Positions 44,092 to 50,984 of a stretch of DNA of 64,000 nucleotides are shown here, piece after piece. The stretch spans positions 24,643 to 88,642 of the forward strand of contig NZ_JAHRCY010000032.1 of the NCBI RefSeq assembly GCF_019083965.1. Direction: 5' to 3'. Each line of letters starts with the position of its first letter. Position 1 is the stretch's first letter. The position numbers were made by a program, and so were the translations under genes. A model generated the notes under the pieces. That model saw only the letters and a list, made by a program, of their open reading frames with translations, made no database searches and was not told the DNA's origin. The stretch is from Catellatospora tritici (GTDB taxonomy: Bacteria > Actinomycetota > Actinomycetes > Mycobacteriales > Micromonosporaceae).

Positions 44092-45024
44092 GTGCCGCTG
44101 CACCCCCAGGTCCAGGCGATGCGAGCCGGGCGGGAAGCCTCCCGCACCCCGCAGCTCTACACGCTTTCGGTCGAGCAGGCGCGCGCGGCCGACCTCGCCT
44201 CGATCCAGGCTGCGGGCGGCACGCCCGAGCACGTCGCCGAGGTCTTTGACCGCGACATCGACGGGCCGGGCGGCCCGCTGCCGATCCGGATCTACCGTCC
44301 GGTGCTCGACCAGACGTTGCCGGTGCTGGTGTACTACTTCGGCGGCGGGTGGACGCTGGGCACCATCGACACCGCCGACGCGGTCTGCCGGACGCTGGCC
44401 AACGCGGCCGGGTGCCTGGTCGTCGCGGCCGGATACCGGCTCGCGCCCGAGCACAGGTTCCCCGCCGCGGTGCACGACTGCCACGCCGCGGCCGCCTGGG
44501 TCGCCGCGCACGCGGCCGAACTCGGCGCCGACCCGGGCCGCGTCGCGGTCGGCGGCGACAGCGCGGGCGGGAACCTGGCCGCGGCGGTGGCCCTGCTCGC
44601 CCGCGACCAGGGGCCGGAGCTGGCCGGACAGCTGCTGGTGTATCCGAACACCGACTACACCTCGAACACGCCCTCGCTGCGGGAGGGCACCGACCCGTAC
44701 CTGTTCAACGCGACCTCGGTCGCCTGGTACTGGGAGAACTACCTGGCCACGCCCGCCGACGGGCGCGATCCGCTCGCCTCGCCGCTGCTGGCCGCCGACC
44801 ACACCGGTCTGCCCCCCGCCCTGGTCATCACCGCCGAGTACGACCCCCTACGCGACCAGGCCGAGCAGTACGCCGCGAAGTTGTCCGAGTCGGGCGTGCC
44901 GGTCACGCTGGCCCGGTACGACGGGATGATCCACGGGTTCTTCTGCATGGCGGGGGACCTGGCCGACGGGCGTCGCGCGCAGGAGCAGGCCGCCGCCCAA
45001 CTCCGCACCTGGTTCACCCGCTGA
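44092..45024 (+). CDS. HSL-family alpha/beta hydrolase (esterase)
   Basis: 310 residues, hormone-sensitive-lipase type. The oxyanion motif HGGGW appears as FGGGW (YYFGGGWTLG), with the first His replaced by Phe; the nucleophile is Ser157 in GGDSAGG, the acid Asp251 in EYDPLRDQ and the base His281 in MIHGFF. So the triad is complete. GTG 44092 has AGGAGAGA upstream. As partner of the ATP-grasp ligase it might release, transfer or deprotect the product. It ends at a palindrome shared with the convergent SRPBCC gene. Confidence 0.88.
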   Translation: MPLHPQVQAMRAGREASRTPQLYTLSVEQARAADLASIQAAGGTPEHVAEVFDRDIDGPGGPLPIRIYRPVLDQTLPVLVYYFGGGWTLGTIDTADAVCRTLANAAGCLVVAAGYRLAPEHRFPAAVHDCHAAAAWVAAHAAELGADPGRVAVGGDSAGGNLAAAVALLARDQGPELAGQLLVYPNTDYTSNTPSLREGTDPYLFNATSVAWYWENYLATPADGRDPLASPLLAADHTGLPPALVITAEYDPLRDQAEQYAAKLSESGVPVTLARYDGMIHGFFCMAGDLADGRRAQEQAAAQLRTWFTR

Positions 45025-45029
45025 CCCCG

Positions 45030-45082
45030 TAAGGAAGGGCCCCTGCTTATCGCTTTCCGTAGCAGAAGGGGCCCTTCTTAAC
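45030..45082. terminator. GGGCCC-type palindromic terminator between convergent genes
   Basis: TAAGGAAGGGCCCCTGCT and, after a 13-base spacer, AGCAGAAGGGGCCCTTCTTA form an imperfect stem. This AAGGGGCCC-centred palindrome is a frequent intergenic terminator-like element in Micromonosporaceae genomes (from memory). It sits between the esterase and the SRPBCC gene. Confidence 0.7.
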
Positions 45083-45087
45083 ACCGG

Positions 45088-45804
45088 TCAGGCGTAGACG
45101 TCGTCGAGCCACTGCTGCCAGGACTTCCGGGTCGCGTCGGCGTCGGCGTTCGGGGCGAACAGGTGGGCGGCGAAGCCGACCGGTGCGCCGAAGACGTTGC
45201 GGCCGAAGAAGCGGTACATCGTGTCGCCGCTGCGCAGCCCGAGGAAGTGCGGGTGCCAGTAGTCGACCGTGACCTCGGTCGGACCCTCCCCGGGCAGCTC
45301 CACGGTGACCGTGTCGCCCTGCTTCGTGCCCGAACCCAACCCGAGCGCGGCGCGCAGGGTGTCGAACCCGGCCGGATTCTGCGACGCCGCCGGGGCGTCG
45401 GTCGAGGTGTAGACGACCGGGCGGCGGCTGAAGTGGGCCAGATACTGCCCGAGCGTGTGCAGGTAGAAGTCGGTGTGCTCGTCCGCTCCGTTGAACTGGT
45501 TCTCCCAGTTGTCGACGAAGACCCCGCTGTGTACGTACCGGAACCGGACGGTGCCGTCCCCGGCATCGTCGACGGTGTGCTCGAGCTGGTTGAACCAGCC
45601 GTTGGGCGCGTCGACGCGGGTGGCGAGGCGGTGCGGCGGCTCCCACTCGGTGACCGTGCCGCCGAACGCGGCCTGTCCGCCCACGCGCGGCTCGAACTCC
45701 ATCGGCCACAGCCAGCCGCCGTTGCCGGTGGTGATCGCGTCCCAGTACTCCTCGGGCGTGGTCTGCAGGCTGCCCTCGCGCACGATCTCGAACTCGCCGT
45801 CCAT
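45088..45804 (-). CDS. SRPBCC (AHSA1-like) domain protein
   Basis: 238 residues with the START/Bet v1-like helix-grip fold. FEIVREGSLQTTPEEYWDAI at the N-terminus and WLWPMEFEPRVGGQAAFGGTVTEWEPPHRLATR are typical of AHSA1-type proteins. A second half (about 130-238) is a repeat-like extension that ends with FFGRNVFGAPVGF. It lies 4 bases after the ArsR gene, a very common actinobacterial pairing in which the regulator controls its partner. Ligand unknown; membership in the biosynthetic pathway is uncertain. Confidence 0.82.
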   Translation of the reverse strand: MDGEFEIVREGSLQTTPEEYWDAITTGNGGWLWPMEFEPRVGGQAAFGGTVTEWEPPHRLATRVDAPNGWFNQLEHTVDDAGDGTVRFRYVHSGVFVDNWENQFNGADEHTDFYLHTLGQYLAHFSRRPVVYTSTDAPAASQNPAGFDTLRAALGLGSGTKQGDTVTVELPGEGPTEVTVDYWHPHFLGLRSGDTMYRFFGRNVFGAPVGFAAHLFAPNADADATRKSWQQWLDDVYA

Positions 45805-45808
45805 GGTG

Positions 45809-46456
45809 CTACTCCTTCGTCAGTTCGGGCCGTGCCGCCTCGGGCAGGGCCGCGGGTGAAGCGGTCCCAGGGCTGGGCGTGATCAGGCTCGGGTGCAGTC
45901 CGACCACGAGCCGGTGCCGACGGCCGCCGGGACTGTGCTCGTCGTGATAACGCGTGACCAGGTCGGCGAGGCTCTTCGTCAGTTCGGCCGCGAACGCCGC
46001 GCGGTCGGCGGCGGAGGCGAACCGGATCTCACTGTCCACCGCGAACGTCGCCAGCGGCTGCCTGGCCGCCCGGGAACCGGTGATCAGTTCGCCGACCTCG
46101 CGCACCAGCCGGGCGCCGAGCGCCAGCAGCCAGCGCGCCGACAGCTGGTCGGGGGCGTGATCGGGATCGGGGGCGACCGGGGCGAGCGCGGCGGGCGAGA
46201 TGACGTAGGACGCGGCTGTCGCCTGCATGACCCGCTCGGTCATGTTGCCCTTGCGCCGCTCCTCGACCAGCTCCACCAGCCCGACCCGCTCCAGCGCGTG
46301 CAGGTGGTAGTTGACCTTCTGCCGGGTCAGCCCGGCCCGGGTCGCCAGCGCGCTGGCCGAGGCCGGTTCGGCCAGGGCCGCCAGCAGTCGCGCCCGCACC
46401 GGATCCAGGCACACCTCAGCGGCCGCCGGATCGTCGATCACCGCCACATCAAGCAT
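45809..46456 (-). CDS. ArsR-family winged-helix regulator
   Basis: 215 residues. The DNA-binding domain covers residues about 10-75 (DPVRARLLAALAEPASASALATRAGLTRQKVNYHL, then HALERVGLVELVEERR), and the rest may sense a ligand. No metal-binding cysteine cluster is seen, so it is unlikely to be a metal sensor. ATG 46456 has GGGAGGG upstream. Two tandem 26-base repeats (46496-46547) just before the gene are possible binding sites. It is the only one-component regulator in or near the core cluster. Confidence 0.85.
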   Translation of the reverse strand: MLDVAVIDDPAAAEVCLDPVRARLLAALAEPASASALATRAGLTRQKVNYHLHALERVGLVELVEERRKGNMTERVMQATAASYVISPAALAPVAPDPDHAPDQLSARWLLALGARLVREVGELITGSRAARQPLATFAVDSEIRFASAADRAAFAAELTKSLADLVTRYHDEHSPGGRRHRLVVGLHPSLITPSPGTASPAALPEAARPELTKE

Positions 46457-46495
46457 GTCTTTGACCCTCCCACCGACAACTTTTCTTGTCAAGCG

Positions 46496-46547
46496 CATCC
46501 GGATCCAGCACTTTCGGGGAACATCCGGATCCGGCACTTTCGGGGAA
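46496..46547. repeat. Two tandem 26-base repeats upstream of the ArsR gene
   Basis: The unit starting CATCCGGATCC and ending CACTTTCGGGGAA occurs at 46496-46521 and 46522-46547 with a single base difference. Position 40-90 bases before the regulator start makes them candidate operators, although the second half also matches the dispersed palindromic element. Confidence 0.7.
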
Positions 46548-46594
46548 TCTGTTCGACAGTCGCCCAAGATTCCTGCACTTTCCCGGAAACCGCA
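46534..46594. repeat. Dispersed palindromic element, copy 3 (degraded, inverted)
   Basis: Its right half (CCAAGATTCCTGCACTTTCC, 46564-46583, and on to 46594) matches the complement of copy 1 at about 28 of 32 positions, while the left arm is only partly conserved. It overlaps the second tandem 26-base repeat. Confidence 0.6.
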
Positions 46595-46653
46595 CCGGTC
46601 AAGGGATTCGCGCCCCCGGTCGACCTCGCCGGACCGAGACTAGTGGACGTTAT

Positions 46654-46670
46654 ATATCGGTGAGCGATAT
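46654..46670. promoter_or_regulatory. ATATCG-N5-CGATAT palindrome before the lipoprotein gene
   Basis: A 6-base inverted repeat with a 5-base spacer within the A/T-rich TATATATCGGTGAGCGATAT, ending 9 bases before the ATG. It overlaps the expected promoter/-10 area of the lipoprotein gene and is operator-like. Confidence 0.4.
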
Positions 46671-46679
46671 GATGCGGTC

Positions 46680-47303
46680 ATGAGGGCGGGGTTGTGGGCG
46701 GTCGCGGTGGCGGTGGTGCTGGGGTTGGGCGGGTGCGCCGCCGAGGAGACGGGGGGCGGTGGGCTCGTGACGCCGCCGTCGCCGGTGCGGCCGTCGCCGA
46801 ACCCGAGCGCGTCGGTGCGCGGCGTCCCCATCCGTACCGGCGTCGTGGTGGCCGGCCGGGAGCTGGTTCTGTTCTTCTGGGGCGGCGACCAGCCCAATCT
46901 GGACACGTTCTGGTATGGCCCGAACGGTGACGAGGGACAGGCCGGAGGCGTGTTCGCGGGCTCCAACGGCGAACCGTTCCTCGACATGCGGGAGCTTGCC
47001 GTCGGCGACGGCAAGCTGATCGACTACGGCACGGTCCGCGGCCCGGTCGGCCGCCTGGTGTGCGAAGCCGAGGGGGCGCGGACCGCCGCGAGCTTCACCC
47101 CCTGGAGTGAAGACAGGTCGGTGTACGTCTACTGGCTCGTCCGGCACGGCCGACCGCTGCCCGATCCGACCCCCGTCCGCGACGGACTGTGGCTGCCGCT
47201 GTCCGACGAGCACTACCCGCTGTGCACCGCGTACGACGGGGACGGACGGGTGCTGGGCAGCTCGCGGCTGAAGCCGCCGGGCTGGGAGCAGCGCGGCGGC
47301 TAG
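46680..47303 (+). CDS. Putative lipoprotein of unknown function
   Basis: 207 residues. The signal MRAGLWAVAVAVVLGLGGC ends in a lipobox-like LGGC (Cys19), followed by a flexible Pro/Ser/Gly linker, so it is probably lipid-anchored outside the membrane. The domain contains VVVAGRELVLFFWGGD and VYVYWLVRHG, suggesting a small beta fold; no family is recognised. The stop overlaps that of the convergent hpgT gene. No good ribosome binding site is present, so the mRNA may be nearly leaderless. Confidence 0.7.
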   Translation: MRAGLWAVAVAVVLGLGGCAAEETGGGGLVTPPSPVRPSPNPSASVRGVPIRTGVVVAGRELVLFFWGGDQPNLDTFWYGPNGDEGQAGGVFAGSNGEPFLDMRELAVGDGKLIDYGTVRGPVGRLVCEAEGARTAASFTPWSEDRSVYVYWLVRHGRPLPDPTPVRDGLWLPLSDEHYPLCTAYDGDGRVLGSSRLKPPGWEQRGG

Positions 47304-48595
47304 GCCGCGATGTTCTCCCGGATCATCGCCGCCAGGCGGCGCACGCCCTCCTCGACCGTGGCCGCGTCCAGGTAGCTGCAGGACAGGCGCAGGGACCGGG
47401 TGCCGCCGTCGGTGTAGAAGAAGCTCATCGGCGTCCACAGCACCCCGTGCCGGGAGGCCGACGCCTCCAGCAGCTTCTCATCGGCCGTGAACGGCACGTC
47501 GACCACGGCGAAGAAGCCGCCCTCGGGCTGGTTCCAACGCACGCCCACCTCGTCGCGCCAGGGCGCGGGCAGGTGCCGGTCGAGCGCGTCGATCAGCCCA
47601 CGCAGGTTCTCCCGGTAGAAGGCGATCTTCTGCGCGTTGGCGGCCCGCAGGCTGCAGCCGGACTCGACCAGGACCCCGCCGACCACGGCCTGCGCGATCG
47701 GGGAGGTGTTCACCGTGAGCATGCTCTTGATGGTGGACAGCTCCTCGGCCAGCAGGGTGGTCCGCCCGGCCTCGTCGACGACGGTCTGGTCGGCCACGAG
47801 GAAGCCGATGCGGGCACCCGGGAAGACCGACTTGGCGAACGAGCCGAGGTAGATCACGCGCTGGCGGGTGTCGAGGGCTTTGAGCTTGGGCCGGGGCCGG
47901 TCATCGAGTCCGAACAGGCCGTACGGGTCGTCCTCCAGGATCAGCAGGTCCTCGGCCTCGGCCACGTCGAGCAGCCCCTGCCGGGCAGGCAGGTCCAGGC
48001 ACAGCCCGGACGGGTTGGAGAAGTCGGGCACCAGGTAGAGCGCGCGCGGGGTGCGGCCGCTGTCGCGTACCGCGCGGGCGACCTCGGCGACGCGGGCCGG
48101 GTCGAGCCCGTCGCGGCCCTCCGGCACCGGGACGACCTCGATGCCCAGGATGCGCGCGGCGCCGGTGATGCCGACGTAGCAGGGTTCGGCGGCCAGCAGC
48201 ACGTCGTCGGGGCCCGCGCACAGGCCCCGCAGCACCATGACCATGGCCTCCTGGCAGCCCGCGGTCACCGAGATCGCCTCGGCTGGCACGTCGATGCCGT
48301 CGTCGGTGGACAGCATCCGGGCGATCAGGCCGTGGATCTGGCCGTTGGTCCGGCCGTACTGCATCAGCGCGCGGCGGATCTGGACCGGGCTCGCGCCCTG
48401 CTCGGCCAGGTACGCGACGTACCGGTCGAGGTAGCGGTTGATGTCGGCGGTGTCGTAGAAGCCCTCGTACGGCCGGCCGGCGGCCAGTGAGATGGCGTCG
48501 GGGTAGCGCCCGGCGACCTCGTTGAGGAAGTTCATCGACGCCGCGACCGGGTCGGTGACCGACACGTGCAGCCGCCGCCTGTCCAGCTTGACCAT
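47300..48595 (-). CDS. hpgT: 4-Hydroxyphenylglycine aminotransferase (HpgT type)
   Basis: 431 residues, fold type I PLP aminotransferase of the MocR/KAT class. The PLP lysine is Lys255 in LGSFAKSVFPG, with the phosphate/pyridine contacts in TAGCQEAMV, DFSNPSG and EDDPYGLF. The opening HVSVTDPVAASMNFLNEV with YPDAIS resembles HpgT of glycopeptide clusters. The expected reaction is 4-hydroxybenzoylformate to L-4-hydroxyphenylglycine, commonly with L-tyrosine as donor, which recycles 4-hydroxyphenylpyruvate. ATG 48595 has GAAGGAG upstream. hmo lies directly upstream on the same strand. The substrate is inferred from hmaS and hmo. Confidence 0.82.
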   Translation of the reverse strand: MVKLDRRRLHVSVTDPVAASMNFLNEVAGRYPDAISLAAGRPYEGFYDTADINRYLDRYVAYLAEQGASPVQIRRALMQYGRTNGQIHGLIARMLSTDDGIDVPAEAISVTAGCQEAMVMVLRGLCAGPDDVLLAAEPCYVGITGAARILGIEVVPVPEGRDGLDPARVAEVARAVRDSGRTPRALYLVPDFSNPSGLCLDLPARQGLLDVAEAEDLLILEDDPYGLFGLDDRPRPKLKALDTRQRVIYLGSFAKSVFPGARIGFLVADQTVVDEAGRTTLLAEELSTIKSMLTVNTSPIAQAVVGGVLVESGCSLRAANAQKIAFYRENLRGLIDALDRHLPAPWRDEVGVRWNQPEGGFFAVVDVPFTADEKLLEASASRHGVLWTPMSFFYTDGGTRSLRLSCSYLDAATVEEGVRRLAAMIRENIAA

Positions 48596-48617
48596 GATCT
48601 GCTGCTCCTTCGCGAGG

Positions 48618-48665
48618 GCTCCGGTTTGCGGGCGCTCCGGTTTGCGGGCGCTCAGGGTTGCGGGC
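48618..48665. repeat. Three 16-base tandem repeats spanning the hmo stop codon
   Basis: The unit GCTCCGGTTTGCGGGC occurs twice exactly (48618-48633, 48634-48649) and once with changes (48650-48665). The third unit encodes the last codons of hmo and its stop; the others fill the gap before the hpgT ribosome binding site. Confidence 0.8.
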
Positions 48666-49746
48666 GCTCGCCGGTGAGCACCGCGTCGCGGCCGATGTCG
48701 GCCAGCGTCGGCCGCCCCGTCAGCGCCATCGTGTGCTCCAGTTCGCCGGCCAGCAGCGACATCACGTGCGCGACGCCGTCGGCCCCGCCCGCGGTGAGCG
48801 CCCACAGCGCGGGGCGGCCGACCAGCACCGCCTCGGCGCCGAGCGCGAGGGCGACGAAGATGTCGCGTCCGGTGCGTACGCAACCGTCGACCAGCACCGG
48901 GCAGCGGCCCGCGACCGCCGCGACCACCTCGGGCAGCGCGCGCAGCGCGGGCACGGCACCGTCGAGCTGCCGTCCGCCGTGGTTGGACACGATGATCGCG
49001 TCGGCGCCGTACTCGACCGCGCGGGCCGCGTCCTCGGCGGTCAGGATGCCCTTGAGTACCACGGGCAGGTCGGTGACGCCCTTGAGCCAGGCCAGGTCGT
49101 GCCAGGTGACGGTCTGGTCGAAGGTGAGCGCGGCATGCGTGGCGATGGAGGAGGCGCCGTCGCGGCGCTCGTGGGCGCTGGTCATCAGGGCTGGGTCCAG
49201 GTTGGCGGCGCGGATGTCGGGGTCGACGACGAAGCCGTTGCGCAGGTCGCGCAGGCGTTTGCCGATCCGGGGCGCGTCGACGGTCAGCACCAGGGCGCGG
49301 AACCCGGCGTCCTGGGCGCGCCGGGCCAGTTCGGCCAGGGCGGGACGCCGGCGCAGCCAGTACAGCTGCAGCCACAGCGGACCGGTCGCGGCGGCGGCGA
49401 TCTCCTCGACGGTACGGCTGGCGAAGATGCTGGCCACGAACAGCGCGCCCGCGCGCCCGGCCCCGGCCGCGGTGGCGGTCTCACCCTCGGGGTGGAACAT
49501 GCGGTGGTAGGCGATCGGGGCGACGCCGAGCGGCGCGGTCAGCGCCCCGCCGAGCAGTTTGCGCGTGGTGTCGATCCGCGACACGTCGACCAGCGTGCGC
49601 GGGCGCAGCAGCGCCCGGTCGAAGGCGGCCCGGTTGGCGTCGACGCTGAGCTCGGCGCCGCTGCCGCCGTCGAGGAAGTCCCACACGTCGCCGCGCAGGC
49701 GGGCGCGAGCCAGCGCCCGGTAGTCCTCGGCGCACAGGATCGACAC
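48652..49746 (-). CDS. hmo: 4-Hydroxymandelate oxidase
   Basis: 364 residues, FMN-dependent alpha-hydroxyacid oxidase (TIM barrel). It oxidises 4-hydroxymandelate to 4-hydroxybenzoylformate. Catalytic His256 and Arg259 lie in SNHGGRQLDGAVP, Lys232 in VVLKGILT, and the substrate/FMN region in VAPIAYHRMFHPEGE, which closely resembles Hmo of glycopeptide clusters (the family reads APVAYQRLFHPEGE). GTG 49746 is preferred because GGAGG lies 5 bases upstream; GTG 49752 is an alternative. It is followed by hpgT, so the second and third steps of Hpg formation are adjacent. Confidence 0.88.
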   Translation of the reverse strand: MSILCAEDYRALARARLRGDVWDFLDGGSGAELSVDANRAAFDRALLRPRTLVDVSRIDTTRKLLGGALTAPLGVAPIAYHRMFHPEGETATAAGAGRAGALFVASIFASRTVEEIAAAATGPLWLQLYWLRRRPALAELARRAQDAGFRALVLTVDAPRIGKRLRDLRNGFVVDPDIRAANLDPALMTSAHERRDGASSIATHAALTFDQTVTWHDLAWLKGVTDLPVVLKGILTAEDAARAVEYGADAIIVSNHGGRQLDGAVPALRALPEVVAAVAGRCPVLVDGCVRTGRDIFVALALGAEAVLVGRPALWALTAGGADGVAHVMSLLAGELEHTMALTGRPTLADIGRDAVLTGERPQP

Positions 49747-50086
49747 CGCCACCTCCGCAGATCGGTCCCCAGTGGACCACACGCTAGTGATCCGATTGAC
49801 GGCACACAATACCGGCGGCGGTTCCGCAATGATCTACGTCAGTGTGATTAATACGGCACTTTCAATGATTGGACAGCGGAAATGTCACTAGACTGACACT
49901 CATTGCAGTCTATCTGGACACTTCGGAACCGCTTTCTGAAGATCGAGGATTAGGCATCTTTCCTGCCGTCGCAACTATCGCTACGCTCCTCCCACGTACG
50001 GGTTCGCACCCTCCGGCGGCAGACCATGCAGCCGTCGTCGGAACGCGGACATTCGTCTCAATAGGACGCGGAGGAGGTGTGTGATC
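49747..50086. promoter_or_regulatory. Divergent promoter region between hmo and the 22-codon ORF
   Basis: The first 200 bases are low in GC for this genome (for example AGTGTGATTAATACGG and AATGTCACTAGACTGACACT, the latter containing AGTGTCA/TGTCACT-like half-sites). It should hold the hmo-hpgT promoter on one strand and that of the mini-ORF on the other. A 71-codon TTG frame (49869-50084) exists but lacks a ribosome binding site. Confidence 0.45.
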
Positions 50087-50155
50087 ATGGAGGTCGGCAA
50101 GGAGGTCGGCAAGGAGGTCGGCAAGCGTGAGGTCGACGGCATCGTCGCCAACTGA
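50087..50155 (+). CDS. 22-residue peptide ORF with EVGK repeats
   Basis: ATG 50087 is preceded by GGAGGAGG at good spacing, stronger than most ribosome binding sites here. The peptide is M-EVGK-EVGK-EVGK followed by REVDGIVAN, giving three exact four-residue repeats. A GC-rich hairpin (50166-50192) begins 11 bases after the stop, so it looks like a complete one-gene transcript. It could be a RiPP-like precursor, a signal peptide or a regulatory leader; no modifying enzyme is adjacent. Too short for certainty. Confidence 0.45.
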   Translation: MEVGKEVGKEVGKREVDGIVAN

Positions 50156-50165
50156 CGCTTTCCCC

Positions 50166-50192
50166 CGGAGCGCGGCCGACGGCCGCGCTCCG
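50166..50192 (+). terminator. Perfect 13-bp hairpin after the mini-ORF
   Basis: CGGAGCGCGGCCG (50166-50178) and its exact complement (50180-50192) flank a single unpaired A. It lies just after the 22-codon ORF and before the convergent ABC gene, so it can terminate both. Confidence 0.7.
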
Positions 50193-50236
50193 GCGCACTT
50201 TCAGCGGCGTGGCCGACGGCCGCGCCCCGGCGCGTT

Positions 50237-50902
50237 TCAGCAGAGCCCGCCGTCGCGCAGCGTCACCGAGCGGTCCGCCCGGCGGGCGTGCGCCTGATCG
50301 TGGGTCACCAACAGCGACGCCACGCCGTGCTCGACCGTGACAGCCCGGATCAGTTCGACCACGTCCACGCCCCGTTCGTGGTCCAGGGCCGAGGTGGGCT
50401 CGTCCAGTAGCAGCACCCGTGGTCGTCCCAGCAGCGCGCGGGCGATCCCGACGCGCTGACGCTCGCCGCCGGAGAGCTGGTGCGGCCGCCGGTCCCGCCG
50501 AGCCGCCAGCCCCACGCGGGTCAGCAGCTGCTCGGCCCGCACCCGGGCCGAGCGGACAGACTCGCCGCGTACGTGCGCGGCCAGCAGCAACTGGTCCAGC
50601 GCGGTCAGCGAGGGCAGCAGGTTGGCCTGCTGGAACACGAAGCCGATCCGTTCCCGGCGCAGTCCATCCCGGGCCCCGCCGCGCAGCCCGGCGGTCGCCA
50701 CGCCGCCGACCCGGACCCGGCCGCTGTCCGGCGTGAGCAGCAGCCCGGCCACCGCCAGCAGGCTGGACTTGCCCGAACCCGACGGGCCCACCACACTCAC
50801 CAGCTCACCCGGCGCGACGTGCAGCGTCACCCCGGCCAGGGCGGTCAGCCGCCGGTCCCCGTCGGGGTAGGTGACGCGGACGTCATCCAGTTCCAGGCTC
50901 AT
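50237..50902 (-). CDS. ABC transporter ATP-binding protein, LolD/MacB type
   Basis: 221 residues. Walker A is VGPSGSGKSS, the Q-loop FVFQQANLLP, the signature LSGGERQRVGIARAL, Walker B VLLLDEPTSAL and the H-loop THD. It is the NBD of an export-type (not import-type) transporter. The permease gene 50985-52043 is upstream in the same direction with an 82-base gap, and a two-component system is divergent from it. Typical substrates are antimicrobial peptides or lipid-linked molecules. Confidence 0.92.
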   Translation of the reverse strand: MSLELDDVRVTYPDGDRRLTALAGVTLHVAPGELVSVVGPSGSGKSSLLAVAGLLLTPDSGRVRVGGVATAGLRGGARDGLRRERIGFVFQQANLLPSLTALDQLLLAAHVRGESVRSARVRAEQLLTRVGLAARRDRRPHQLSGGERQRVGIARALLGRPRVLLLDEPTSALDHERGVDVVELIRAVTVEHGVASLLVTHDQAHARRADRSVTLRDGGLC

Positions 50903-50984
50903 CGGATCGCCTCGTTTCCAGTCGTCGTCGTCGTCCAGCCGGTGCCCGGAGGCCGGGGGATGGCGTGGCGCGGCATCGGCTCGC

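Noticed and set aside
49869..50084. 71-codon TTG ORF just before the 22-codon ORF
   Set aside because: No ribosome binding site, atypical composition and location in the promoter region of hmo; kept only as a note.
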